A stretch of DNA of 33,641 nucleotides from assembly GCA_910577765.1 (NCBI GenBank), contig CAJTOV010000020.1, positions 1 to 33,641 on the forward strand, in the 5' to 3' direction. This stretch comes from an uncultured Lachnospiraceae bacterium. Lineage in GTDB: Bacteria; Bacillota; Clostridia; Lachnospirales; Lachnospiraceae. Each line of letters opens with the position of its first letter. Position 1 is the first letter of the stretch. The notes under the pieces are model-generated. The model was not told where the DNA came from, made no database searches, and saw only the letters and a program-made list of their open reading frames with translations. This document shows positions 7,912-16,562 of this stretch, piece after piece. The position numbers and the translations under genes were made by a program.

Positions 7912-8805
7912 ATGACCCGAGACCAGTTACTTGCCGCCGTTGAGCCCTTGCGGGCCCGGGAACCTGTGGGCACTCCCACGCCGGAGGAGCTGGCAGCATA
8001 TCCTGCCGCACAGAGCCTGTTCTACGTTCCTGCCGATGACGGCCACCCCATTCCTGTCTACCGCATCACACCCCAGACCATGCCGGAGCACCCGGACAAG
8101 GTTCCCCTGGTTATCAATTTCCACGGCGGCGGCTTTATCCGGGGCTGGGATATCCGCAGCGGCTTTTTCTGCCGGAAGCTGGCCCTGGCCCACCAGTGTG
8201 TGGTCTGGGATGTGGACTACCGGGTGGCCCCGGAAGATCCCTTCCCCACGGCGGTTCTGGAAAGCTACCGGGTGGCGGCCTATGCCTTTGAACACGCCCG
8301 GGAGCTGGGCATTGATCCCGCCAGGATTATCCTGGCCGGACACAGCGCCGGAGCCAATCTGGCCGCCACGGTCTGCATGCGTGCAGGTGAGACCCGGGCC
8401 TTCCGGCCGGCAGGCCTGATCATGGATTACCCGCCCCTGGATGTATACACGGACCCGGCCTCCAAGCCCAGGGAGGAAGGAGACTCTGCGCCGGAGGACG
8501 CCAATATCTACAACGCCAGCTACTGCCAGAAGGGGGAGGGCAAAAATCCCTACGCCTCCCCGGTCTTTGCGGAGCTCTCTATGCTGAAGCATTTTCCGGA
8601 GACCCTGATGATCACCTGCCAGCTGGATAAGCTGTGCAAAGAAGGGGAACGCTTTGCCTCCATGCTGGTGGAGGCCGGAATCACCGTCACCTGCCGCCGG
8701 TTTGTCAACAGTCTTCACGGATTTACCGTATCCCGCACGGATGAATGGGAGGGGGCCATGGAGCTGATTCACCGGTTTATCAGGCAGAGGCTGGAGCATA
8801 TCTGA
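7912..8805 (+). CDS. Alpha/beta hydrolase, HSL-type esterase
   Basis: Esterase of 297 residues. The oxyanion-hole motif HGGGF follows VINF, the nucleophile is S145 in GHSAGAN, and D239 (CQLDKL) with H269 (SLHGF) complete the triad. This is the hormone-sensitive-lipase/carboxylesterase group, acting on short acyl or aryl esters. No signal peptide is seen. ATG codons occur at 7906 and 7912; AAAGGAGT ends at 7905, so only the second has proper spacing and it is preferred. It sits about 100 bases after the peptidase, beyond two hairpins, and may be read through from the operon or be expressed separately; no clear promoter of its own is visible. A terminator-strength hairpin follows. Confidence 0.9.
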   Translation: MTRDQLLAAVEPLRAREPVGTPTPEELAAYPAAQSLFYVPADDGHPIPVYRITPQTMPEHPDKVPLVINFHGGGFIRGWDIRSGFFCRKLALAHQCVVWDVDYRVAPEDPFPTAVLESYRVAAYAFEHARELGIDPARIILAGHSAGANLAATVCMRAGETRAFRPAGLIMDYPPLDVYTDPASKPREEGDSAPEDANIYNASYCQKGEGKNPYASPVFAELSMLKHFPETLMITCQLDKLCKEGERFASMLVEAGITVTCRRFVNSLHGFTVSRTDEWEGAMELIHRFIRQRLEHI

Positions 8806-8879
8806 CTTTGACGCTTTTTACGGGCATCTTCCTGCCCCGGAAAGCATCAGGGACAAAAACCACCGGGCGTCCGCCCGAT

Positions 8880-8931
8880 GGGAAAAACGGACAAAAACAG
8901 TCTTGCAGGCATGTTTTTGTCCGTTTTTCCC
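8880..8931. terminator. Bidirectional-looking terminator with a perfect 19-bp stem
   Basis: GGGAAAAACGGACAAAAAC (8880-8898) is the exact inverse of 8913-8931, with a 14-base loop. The A-runs and T-runs are inside the stem rather than after it. A GC-rich hairpin (CGGGCG/CGCCCG, about 8865-8878) directly precedes it. Most likely it ends the esterase transcript. Confidence 0.7.
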
Positions 8932-8986
8932 CTGCCCTGGGGACCGCTGCTGTTACATTTTTCCTCGAATCTTAAGAATTTTCTCC

Positions 8987-9015
8987 GTGACAAAGTTTAC
9001 AATATAGAATAAAAT
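8987..9015 (+). promoter_or_regulatory. Promoter for glgX
   Basis: GTGACA (8987-8992), a 17-base spacer, and TAAAAT (9010-9015) in an AT-rich stretch. This gives a leader of about 90 bases before the GTG start. Confidence 0.55.
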
Positions 9016-9062
9016 ATCATTTACAGCGGCCTCTCTCTGATCTGGCCCGGTATCCGAAGGTC

Positions 9063-9083
9063 CCTCCAGACACCCTCTGGAGG
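9063..9083 (+). promoter_or_regulatory. Leader hairpin upstream of glgX
   Basis: CCTCCAGA (9063-9070) and TCTGGAGG (9076-9083) pair perfectly around a five-base loop, and ATTTTTC follows a few bases later, just before the ribosome site. It could act as a transcription attenuator; function is inference. Confidence 0.4.
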
Positions 9084-9113
9084 CCTATGATTTTTCACTG
9101 AGGAGAGAACATT

Positions 9114-11249
9114 GTGAATTTATACCGACAAAACGCGATACTTGAAGAACTTGCCACCATCAGTCCCATGGGGGAAAGCGGCGGATTCCTGGTGCGTCCC
9201 GGATTGTTTGACGTCAACGGAGCCATGTCCATGCCGGTAGGCATCAACTTTACCATACACACCCACGGCGGCACCTCCTGCCAGCTGCTGCTTTACCACA
9301 TTAACGGGGAAGAGCCATTCGCCGTCCTCCCCTTCCCGGAAGAATACAAAATCGGCGACGTATACTCCATGATTGTCTTCGGCCTGAACGCAGAGGATTT
9401 CGAATACGCATACCAGATCGACGGTCCCTATGATCCTGGCAGGGGGCTGATCTTCGACAAGAATGCCATTATTCTGGACCCCTACGCCCGGGCCGTTTCC
9501 GGCCAGAGGATCTGGGGGAAGCAGATGCGCAGCCACTACCGGGCCCGGGTGGTCCGGGACATGTTCGACTGGGGGGATGCGCCCCAGTCTTCCAGGGAGC
9601 TTAGCGATCTGGTGATCTACGAGCTCCATGTCCGCGGCTTTACCCAGCATGCCTCCTCCGGTGTGCGCCATCCGGGCACCTTTGAAGGGCTTAAGGAAAA
9701 GATCCCTTATCTCAAGGATCTGGGGATCAATGCCGTGGAACTGATGCCTATTTTCGAATTCGACGAGACCATGAACGCCAGGGAAGTGGACGGCAGGAAG
9801 CTGCTGGACTACTGGGGGTACAATTCCGTGTGCTTCTTTGCCCCCAACTCCAGCTATGCCGCTTCCGTAGAATACAACGTGGAGGGAACCGAACTGAAGG
9901 AACTGATCCGGGAGCTGCACAGCAACGGGATCGAGGTGATTCTGGACGTGGTGTTCAACCACACGGCCGAGGGCAACGAGAAGGGCCCGGTATTCAGCTT
10001 CAAGGGCATTGACAACAACATATACTACATGCTGACTCCCGACGGCTACTATTACAATTTCAGCGGCTGCGGCAATACCCTTAACTGCAACCACCCGGTG
10101 GTCCAGCTTATGATCCAGGAGTGCCTGCGGTACTGGACCATCAGTTACCGGGTGGACGGCTTCCGCTTTGACCTGGCCAGTATCCTGGGGAGAAATGAAG
10201 ACGGCTCTCCCATGAACAATCCGCCTTTGCTGCGGAGCCTGGCCTATGATCCCCTGCTCAACAACCTAAAGCTGATCGCCGAGGCCTGGGATGCCGGCGG
10301 CATGTACCAGGTGGGGAACTTCCCGGCCAGCAGGCGCTGGGCTGAGTGGAACGGCCGGTACCGGGATTCTCTGCGGAGTTTTCTCAAAGGGGAGGCCTGG
10401 GAGGCCCGGAATGCGGCCTGGAGCATCTGCGGCTCCGGGGACCTTTATGGTTCCCAGATGGAGGGCCAGAAACGGGACTATGCCGGCTACAACTCCTGCA
10501 TCAACTTCCTGACCTGCCACGACGGCTTCACCATGTATGACCTTTACTCCTACAATGAGAAGCACAACGAGATCAACGGCTGGCAGAACACCGACGGCGC
10601 CAACGACAACCGGAGCTGGAACTGCGGCGTGGAGGGGGACACGGATGACCCGGAGGTTCTGGAACTGCGGTTCCGCATGATCCGCAATGCCTGCACCGTG
10701 CTGCTGTGCAGCCGGGGCACCCCCATGTTCCTGGCCGGGGACGAGTTCGGCAACACCCAGTTCGGCAACAACAACAGCTACTGCCAGGACAACGAGATCT
10801 CCTGGCTGGACTGGCAGCTTCTGGAGAAGAACCGGCACCTGTACGAATTCTTCCGGTTCATGATCCATTTCCGCTTCCGCCACCCGGTGATCAGCCGCCA
10901 TATGCCCAATGCGGTCTGCGGCATGGAGCCCATGGCAGTCTATGACACCGGCTCTGCCCGGATTATAAAGCTTGAGTCTGCCACCCATACCTTTGCCGTC
11001 TGCTTTGCCGGCTATGACCGGAAGCGGCGCTGTGACGACCTGGTCTATATTGCGGTCAACACCTACTGGGAGAATGTCACCTTCACCCTGCCCAACCTTC
11101 ACAGCCATGGCCAGTGGAGACTCCATGTGAACACCTATGGAGACGGGGCCGGCCGTTACTTCTATGAGGACCAGGACGCGGTCCGTATAAACGGAAGCTT
11201 TGTCATGCGGCCCAGGTCTGTGGCTGTGTTTGTGTACTGGCCAAGGTAG
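9114..11249 (+). CDS. glgX: Glycogen debranching enzyme, GlgX/isoamylase type (GH13)
   Basis: Hydrolyses alpha-1,6 branch points of glycogen or limit dextrin. The 711 residues show a CBM48-like N-domain (roughly 15-120), then the GH13 barrel with its conserved regions: DVVFNHTAEG, GFRFDLAS with nucleophile D353, IAEAWD with acid/base E390, and LTCHDGFT with D470. The pattern GQRIWG followed by YELHVRGFTQH is typical of GlgX/TreX. The start is GTG with GAGGAGA seven bases upstream. It is transcribed alone, with its own promoter and a shared hairpin at its 3' end, and no other glycogen gene is in the window. Debranching is confident; glycogen versus starch-derived substrate is not resolved. Confidence 0.94.
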   Translation: MNLYRQNAILEELATISPMGESGGFLVRPGLFDVNGAMSMPVGINFTIHTHGGTSCQLLLYHINGEEPFAVLPFPEEYKIGDVYSMIVFGLNAEDFEYAYQIDGPYDPGRGLIFDKNAIILDPYARAVSGQRIWGKQMRSHYRARVVRDMFDWGDAPQSSRELSDLVIYELHVRGFTQHASSGVRHPGTFEGLKEKIPYLKDLGINAVELMPIFEFDETMNAREVDGRKLLDYWGYNSVCFFAPNSSYAASVEYNVEGTELKELIRELHSNGIEVILDVVFNHTAEGNEKGPVFSFKGIDNNIYYMLTPDGYYYNFSGCGNTLNCNHPVVQLMIQECLRYWTISYRVDGFRFDLASILGRNEDGSPMNNPPLLRSLAYDPLLNNLKLIAEAWDAGGMYQVGNFPASRRWAEWNGRYRDSLRSFLKGEAWEARNAAWSICGSGDLYGSQMEGQKRDYAGYNSCINFLTCHDGFTMYDLYSYNEKHNEINGWQNTDGANDNRSWNCGVEGDTDDPEVLELRFRMIRNACTVLLCSRGTPMFLAGDEFGNTQFGNNNSYCQDNEISWLDWQLLEKNRHLYEFFRFMIHFRFRHPVISRHMPNAVCGMEPMAVYDTGSARIIKLESATHTFAVCFAGYDRKRRCDDLVYIAVNTYWENVTFTLPNLHSHGQWRLHVNTYGDGAGRYFYEDQDAVRINGSFVMRPRSVAVFVYWPR

Positions 11250-11264
11250 GTGCTCTGCCAGCGG

Positions 11265-11316
11265 TACCCTCAGTGGACAAGGGGACACATGGTTGTCCCT
11301 TTGTCCACTGAGGGTA
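11265..11316. repeat. Long hairpin between convergent genes; TACCCTCAGTGGACAAGGGG repeat
   Basis: Positions 11265-11287 pair with 11294-11316 over 23 bp with one G-U, leaving a six-base loop. It lies 15 bases after the glgX stop and 3 bases past the ATPase stop, so it can terminate both. A related copy, 22 of 24 bases identical over one arm, is at 18047-18070, and a 13-base fragment is at 12656-12668. Confidence 0.8.
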
Positions 11317-11319
11317 ACA

Positions 11320-12615
11320 TCATAAGCAGAATGCCGCGTACAGCGGTACTGTCTTTTTCTGGTCTTCATATCCGAAATTCTTTGCCGAGAGCTTAATGGC
11401 GTAGGCTGGCTGAAAGGCCTCCATGTACACCTTTAAGCTCTTGGCCCTGGTATTATCTGCACTCTTGACCTCAATGGGGATCAGCTGGCCGTCCCGCTGG
11501 ATCACAAAATCAATCTCTGCTCCCCGCTCCGAATTCCAGTAATAGGTTCTGTATCCATTGATGGAAAGCTGGATATTTACATAATTCTCCGTCATTCCGC
11601 CCTTGAAATCATCGAGTTCCCGGGACATATAGAGGATATCTGCGGCTGCCAGGTCCTTCTTTGCACAAAGAAGGCCGGAATCTGACACGTATATCTTGAA
11701 CGCGTCAATATTTTTATAATTCTCCAGCGGTTTCCGGATCTGTTCTACCTGATAGACCTGGGACACGATTCCCGACAGAATCAGCCATTCGATGGCATTT
11801 TCAAATTCCGAAGCACGGCCCCCTTTCTTGATCAGCTTATACTGGAAACGGGTGTTTTTCTTTGATAACTGCACCGTAATATTGTCATAAGCAAGACGGG
11901 TCTTCTTAATCTCATTGAGATGGTTATATTTGCTCATATCATTGAGATAGCTGGCCAGAATCGTATCCTGGGTATGGCGGACCAGAATGTAATCCTTTGT
12001 CTGGGAAAACTGCATCACACATTCCGGCATGCCTCCCACCACCAGATACTGGCGGTAAAAGTCCATAGCCTTCTCATGAAGGGCCCAGGGAAGGGGGGTG
12101 TCCGTGTCAAAGCAGTGCCGGATCTGGCTGACTAAAGACTCCTGCCCCAGGGCCACAAGGAACTCCTCCAGATCCATGGGATAGAGATTCCGGATATTCA
12201 CCTTACCCACCGGAAAGGAAAATGCAGTTCTGCCCACAGCCACACCCAGAAGGCTGCCTGCAACGATCACATGATAGTCCGGCGCCTCTTCACAGAAATA
12301 CTTTAAAGAGGTCAGGGCCCGCTCGCACAACTGCACCTCATCCAGAACAATCAGTGTCCGTTCCCGGACAATGGTCTGCCCGCAGATCTGGGAGAGAACC
12401 GGAATCAGGTAGCCTGGACTGATATCCTCTTTAAATGTCTCAACCAGCCTGGGACTGGTCTCAAAGTTAAAATAAGCCACATTGTCATAGTGGGTCCGCC
12501 CAAACTCCAGAATGGAGTAAGTCTTCCCCACCTGCCGCGCTCCCTGGAGGATCAGGGGCTTGCGGTATGGGTCTGCCTTCCATTCCTCAAAATATCGGAT
12601 GATCTTCCGGTACAT
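11320..12615 (-). CDS. AAA-family ATPase with DUF4143 C-terminal domain
   Basis: Protein of 431 residues. Walker A is GARQVGKT at residues 25-32, Walker B is LIVLDEVQLCE, and the C-terminal part (EIDFVIQRDGQLIPIEVKSA) is the DUF4143 nuclease-like fold with the D...ExK pattern of PD-(D/E)XK enzymes. Such proteins are common, patchily spread accessory genes in gut Firmicutes; their function is not established. The start at 12615 is set by the GGGAGGTGTGGTT site; the frame is open upstream to 12759, but those residues are low in complexity and not family-like. It stands alone between glgX and the yajC operon, which suggests insertion of an accessory gene. Confidence 0.9.
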   Translation of the reverse strand: MYRKIIRYFEEWKADPYRKPLILQGARQVGKTYSILEFGRTHYDNVAYFNFETSPRLVETFKEDISPGYLIPVLSQICGQTIVRERTLIVLDEVQLCERALTSLKYFCEEAPDYHVIVAGSLLGVAVGRTAFSFPVGKVNIRNLYPMDLEEFLVALGQESLVSQIRHCFDTDTPLPWALHEKAMDFYRQYLVVGGMPECVMQFSQTKDYILVRHTQDTILASYLNDMSKYNHLNEIKKTRLAYDNITVQLSKKNTRFQYKLIKKGGRASEFENAIEWLILSGIVSQVYQVEQIRKPLENYKNIDAFKIYVSDSGLLCAKKDLAAADILYMSRELDDFKGGMTENYVNIQLSINGYRTYYWNSERGAEIDFVIQRDGQLIPIEVKSADNTRAKSLKVYMEAFQPAYAIKLSAKNFGYEDQKKTVPLYAAFCL

Positions 12616-12663
12616 AACCACACCTCCCTGCGTTATGACTTGTCTTCTATTATCGTTACCCTC

Positions 12664-12692
12664 AGTGTATCGCATATTCATGTAAAAAACAA
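12664..12692 (-). promoter_or_regulatory. Candidate promoter of the AAA/DUF4143 gene
   Basis: On the minus strand TTGTTT (12687-12692), a 17-base spacer, and TACACT (12664-12669). The -10 overlaps a short copy of the TTACCCTCAGTG repeat. Confidence 0.4.
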
Positions 12693-12765
12693 CACTTTTT
12701 TGCCCATTTTTCACACTAAAATACATGAACTTTTTTCGTTTTTTCACATTTTTCGACATGAAAAT

Positions 12766-12786
12766 AGGGCGTGCCCTGCACGCCCT
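12766..12786 (-). terminator. Terminator of the scf-secDF-tgt-yajC transcript
   Basis: AGGGCGTG (12766-12773) and CACGCCCT (12779-12786) form a perfect 8-bp stem; on the minus strand it is followed by ATTTTC. It lies about 60 bases after the yajC stop. A second stem (CAGCCGTT/AACGGCTG) lies between them. Confidence 0.6.
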
Positions 12787-12847
12787 GCCCTGTCACTATA
12801 TGGCCCAGCCGTTTTGGTGTTCCCGGAACGGCTGCCCATGATCTCCC

Positions 12848-13141
12848 TTACAGCTCCGGCTTCTCCACCTCAATGATGGCTGCCTTCTTCATGGGAATCC
12901 GGCAGTTCTTGTTGCTTCCGAACTCCACAATCACCGTATCATCGGTCATATCAATCACCACGCCATAGAACCCGCTGCTGGTAAGGATACTGTCTCCCAC
13001 ACCGATGCTGGCCAGAAGCGCTTCCTGCTTCTTCTTCTCCTTCTGCTGGGGACGGATCGCCATAAAATACATTAAGGCAATAAAGAAAATAATGTAACCG
13101 ATCAGAAACTGCGGGGAAATTCCCCCTGTAGCTGCTAACAT
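12848..13141 (-). CDS. yajC: Preprotein translocase subunit YajC
   Basis: Small accessory membrane protein of the SecDF-YajC complex, 97 residues. A single transmembrane helix (about residues 11-28, FLIGYIIFFIALMYFM) is followed by the diagnostic RPQQKEKKK and the domain with VGDSILTSSGFYGVV. The start ATG is preceded by AAGGAGGACATGCT. It is the last gene of the run SCIFF > maturase > secDF > tgt > yajC, with 123 bases between it and tgt. The tgt/yajC/secDF grouping is widespread in bacteria and supports the call. Confidence 0.95.
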   Translation of the reverse strand: MLAATGGISPQFLIGYIIFFIALMYFMAIRPQQKEKKKQEALLASIGVGDSILTSSGFYGVVIDMTDDTVIVEFGSNKNCRIPMKKAAIIEVEKPEL

Positions 13142-13264
13142 AGCATGTCCTCCTTGCGGCAGTGTCAGCGCCTCGCCATCCCCTGCCTTATTTAAATTTT
13201 ATCTGCCGTCACCCGTTTCCCGGAACCATCCGCATATACAGATACCCGCCTGTCAGGTACATAG

Positions 13265-14404
13265 TCAGTCCGGAACTCCTTCCTCCATGCGCCCCAGCTT
13301 CTCGGCCTTGTAGGCGCCGTAACGGTGTTCCTCAATCGCGTCGCGAATCTCTTTCATCATTGTATTATAAAAATACAGATTGTGCAAGACACATAACCGC
13401 ATTCCCAGCATTTCTTTCGCCTTGAACAGATGGCGGATGTAAGCCCTGCTGTAAGAACGGCAGGCCGGACACCGGCACCCTTCCTCAATGGGGCGGGGGT
13501 CCAGCTCGTACTTCTGGTTCAGCAGGTTCAGCTTTCCATGGTTTGTGTACACATGGCTGTGGCGTCCGTTCCGGGACGGGTATACACAGTCAAAGAAATC
13601 TACGCCCCGGTCCACTGCCTCCAGAATATTGGCCGGGGTACCTACCCCCATCAGGTAGGTGGGCTTGTCCTGGGGCAGATGGGGAACGGTCACATCCAGA
13701 ATATGGTACATTTCCTCATGGGTCTCCCCCACTGCCAGTCCTCCCACCGCATAGCCGTCCAGATTCATGGCCGCAATGGTTTTTGCGTGGCTGATCCGGA
13801 TCTCATCCACCACCCCGCCCTGGTTGATGCCGAAGAGAAGCTGCTGCCTGTTGACCGTATCTGGAAGCCCGTTGAGCCTGGCCATTTCCTTCTGGCACCG
13901 CTCCAGCCACCGGGTAGTCCGGTCCACGGAATTGCGGATATAAGCTTCATCCGCCCGGCTGGGGGGACACTCGTCAAAAGCCATGGCAATGGTGGACCCC
14001 AGATTGGACTGAATCCCCATACTTTCCTCCGGCCCCATGAAGATCTTATGGCCGTCAATGTGGGAGTTAAAGTACACGCCCTCCTCTTTAATCTTGCGCA
14101 GCCCTGCCAGGGAAAATACCTGGAATCCGCCGGAATCCGTCAGAATCGGCCGGTCCCAGTTCATGAACTTATGAAGCCCCCCAAACTGCCGGATCTTGGT
14201 ATCCCCGGTGCGCACATGAAGATGGTAGGTGTTGGACAGCTCCACCTGTGTGCCGATCTGGCGCAGGTCATCGGTGGAGACAGCCCCCTTGATGGCAGCC
14301 ACTGTCCCCACATTCATGAACACCGGAGTCTCGATGGGTCCGTGGACCGTCTCCATATGGGCACGCTTGGCCCGCCCGTCTGTGGTAATCAGCTGATATC
14401 TCAT
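13265..14404 (-). CDS. tgt: Queuine tRNA-ribosyltransferase (tRNA-guanine transglycosylase)
   Basis: Exchanges guanine-34 for preQ1 in GUN-anticodon tRNAs. The 379 residues contain DSGGFQVFSL, QSNLGSTIAMAFDECPPS, GGLAVGE and the nucleophile segment FFDCVYPSRNGRHSH. The zinc site is CRCPACRSYSRAYIRHL with a later H in LHNLY. The start ATG at 14404 has AGGGGACAT before it and gives normal family length; a longer frame to 14503 overlaps secDF and has no family match. It follows secDF by 20 bases, so the two are co-transcribed. Confidence 0.96.
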   Translation of the reverse strand: MRYQLITTDGRAKRAHMETVHGPIETPVFMNVGTVAAIKGAVSTDDLRQIGTQVELSNTYHLHVRTGDTKIRQFGGLHKFMNWDRPILTDSGGFQVFSLAGLRKIKEEGVYFNSHIDGHKIFMGPEESMGIQSNLGSTIAMAFDECPPSRADEAYIRNSVDRTTRWLERCQKEMARLNGLPDTVNRQQLLFGINQGGVVDEIRISHAKTIAAMNLDGYAVGGLAVGETHEEMYHILDVTVPHLPQDKPTYLMGVGTPANILEAVDRGVDFFDCVYPSRNGRHSHVYTNHGKLNLLNQKYELDPRPIEEGCRCPACRSYSRAYIRHLFKAKEMLGMRLCVLHNLYFYNTMMKEIRDAIEEHRYGAYKAEKLGRMEEGVPD

Positions 14405-14424
14405 ATGTCCCCCTGAACCGTCAC

Positions 14425-16545
14425 TTAATTTTCTTTCTTCTTTCTGGTATTCATCACATACCACATGGCGCCTACCAGGCACACGGAAGAATAGGTGCCG
14501 CATACAATACCCACCATCAGAGGCAGTGCAAACTCACGGATGGAGGACACGCCCAGCAGGAACAGCACAAACACCATGACAAAGGTAGTCAGGGATGTGT
14601 TGATGCTCCTGGTAAAGGTCTGGGTAATGCTGGCATTTACAATATCCTCCAGACTCTCCCTGGCTGTCTGTTTGGCCAGATTTTCGCGAATCCGGTCAAA
14701 GATGACAATGGTGGCATTGATGGAATACCCTACAATGGTCAGCATGCAGGCAATGAAAGTGGAGCCTACGGACCACTTGGCCAGGGCGTAGAAGGTGAGC
14801 ACCACCAGCACGTCATGGACCAGGGCCAGGATCGCGCTGGCCGCAAACCGGATATCCTTAAACCGGAACCAGATGTAGAGAAGCATCAGTACCGTGGCCA
14901 TGATCACTGCCACAAAAGCATCCCGCTTCATCTCCACACTGACTGCCCCGGAAATACTCTCGGTGGTAATCTTCTCCGCTTCTACACCAAAGTTCGCCAC
15001 CATAGCCTCTTCCATGGCCTTTCTCTGGTCCACGCTTAAGGTCTTGGTCTTGATGATGACTTCGTTGGTGCCTGCCACCTTCTGGGTCTGCACATCCGCA
15101 TCCCCGGTGATCCCGGACACCACCGGAACGACTTTGGAAGAAATATCCTCCAGGGACAGATCCTCATTAAAGGTCACATTGGTGGACGTACCGCCGGTGA
15201 AATCCATGCCGTAGTTGAGAATCCGGCCGGTCTGTCCGTTGTTTAAGGCCATACCTGCCCAGCCTGCCACAATCACCGCCAGGGAAAGGATAAAGCAGAT
15301 GTTGCGCTTCCCAAGGAAGTTCATAGGCGTCCGGTCCTTCTTGGTGCCGTAGAATTTGGCATCCTCAAAGCCTGCATGGTAGAGGGCTGCCAGAGCTGCC
15401 CGGGTGATGAACAAGGCCGTCACCATGGAAAGGACGATACCGATGGCCAGGGTGGTGGCAAATCCCTTGACCGTACCGGACCCCCGCAGGTACAGCACTG
15501 CTGCCGCGATCAGGGTGGTAATATTGCCGTCCAGAATTGCGGAAAGAGCCTTGGCAAAGCCGGTCTTAATGGCCGAATGCACGGTCTTGCCTACGCCGAT
15601 CTCCTCCTTGATTCTGGTGAAGATAATCACATTGGCGTCCACAGCCATACCTACGGACAGGATGATACCTGCAATCCCCGGCAGGGTCAGGGTCACGTCA
15701 AAGGCAGACAGAAGGATCAGGATCAGGCCCACATAAAGGGCCAGGGCCAGAACCGCTGCCAGACCGGGAATCAGATACACGCCGATCATGAATACGGACA
15801 CAATGGCAAAGCCGATGGCGCCTGCCTTTAAGCTGGTGGAGATAGCCTCCTGGCCCAGCTTGGCGCCTACCACGTTGGAGCGCAGCTCCTCCAGCTCCAG
15901 GGACAGGGAGCCGATGCGGATGGTGGAAGCAAGCTGCTCCGCCTCCTCATACTCGCTCATGCCGTCGATCTGGCACTGGCCGCCGGTGATGGCTTCCCGT
16001 ACCACCGGATTGGAATACAGCTTTCCGTCATAGATAATGGCGATCCGCTTGCCTACGTTGGCTGTGGTGGCATCTGCAAATGCTTTGGTTCCTTCCTCGG
16101 TAAAGGTCAGGCTCACAATGTAGGCCCGGATACCGTTCTGCTCGGTGATACCGGCCTTGGCGGAAGCCACCTGGTCACCGGTCAGGATCACCTGGCCGCT
16201 TTCATCCACAAAGATCAGGGAGCCTGGCTTGCCCAGCTCCTCCAGAATGGCGTTGGCATCCGACACACCGGGAATATCAATATTGATCCGGTTGCTGCCC
16301 TCCTGGTACACCTCCGCCTCTGTGCTGTAGTTCTGGACACGCTGCTGAAGCTTGTAGATGGTGTCGGACATTTCCTCTGCTGTAGGGTTCTCTGCCACGG
16401 CCTGGTAGGTAATGCTGACACCGCCTGCCAGATCCAGGCCCAGCTTGATGTCATCCATGGTGTCATAACCAAAGAAACCAAACAGGCCGATGGCACACAG
16501 CAGGATCAGCAGTCCCAGAAGACCCTTGGTTTTACTGTTGTTCAT
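14425..16545 (-). CDS. secDF: Protein translocase SecDF, fused form
   Basis: Proton-driven membrane protein that helps SecYEG complete export. The 706 residues contain both halves in one chain: SecD with KLGLDLAGGVSITYQAV near residue 35, the large external domain and six predicted helices (about 250-390), and SecF with NYGMDFTGGTSTNVTF and its six helices (about 415-700). The GMAVDANVIIFTRIKEE segment is the conserved helix-4 motif, and SINATIVIFDRIREN is its SecF twin. The start has AAAGGAGAAAAGCG upstream. It begins 17 bases after the SCIFF maturase, so the two genes should share a transcript. Confidence 0.97.
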   Translation of the reverse strand: MNNSKTKGLLGLLILLCAIGLFGFFGYDTMDDIKLGLDLAGGVSITYQAVAENPTAEEMSDTIYKLQQRVQNYSTEAEVYQEGSNRINIDIPGVSDANAILEELGKPGSLIFVDESGQVILTGDQVASAKAGITEQNGIRAYIVSLTFTEEGTKAFADATTANVGKRIAIIYDGKLYSNPVVREAITGGQCQIDGMSEYEEAEQLASTIRIGSLSLELEELRSNVVGAKLGQEAISTSLKAGAIGFAIVSVFMIGVYLIPGLAAVLALALYVGLILILLSAFDVTLTLPGIAGIILSVGMAVDANVIIFTRIKEEIGVGKTVHSAIKTGFAKALSAILDGNITTLIAAAVLYLRGSGTVKGFATTLAIGIVLSMVTALFITRAALAALYHAGFEDAKFYGTKKDRTPMNFLGKRNICFILSLAVIVAGWAGMALNNGQTGRILNYGMDFTGGTSTNVTFNEDLSLEDISSKVVPVVSGITGDADVQTQKVAGTNEVIIKTKTLSVDQRKAMEEAMVANFGVEAEKITTESISGAVSVEMKRDAFVAVIMATVLMLLYIWFRFKDIRFAASAILALVHDVLVVLTFYALAKWSVGSTFIACMLTIVGYSINATIVIFDRIRENLAKQTARESLEDIVNASITQTFTRSINTSLTTFVMVFVLFLLGVSSIREFALPLMVGIVCGTYSSVCLVGAMWYVMNTRKKKEN

Positions 16546-16562
16546 CGCTTTTCTCCTTTACT

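Larger units (their letters stand above)
8806..9113. other. 308-base gene-free interval
   Basis: I find no coding sequence here. It holds a small GC-rich hairpin (about 8861-8882), the long perfect hairpin at 8880-8931, the glgX promoter, and a leader hairpin at 9063-9083; all except the small hairpin are listed separately. Confidence 0.7.

Noticed and set aside
10266..11369. 367-codon minus-strand open frame opposite glgX
   Set aside because: Antisense to a gene with all GH13 motifs; composition is Val/Gly/His/Pro-rich as usual for shadows.
13265..14503. Longer tgt start at 14503
   Set aside because: The extra 33 residues overlap secDF and do not match Tgt; AGGGGACAT fits the ATG at 14404.
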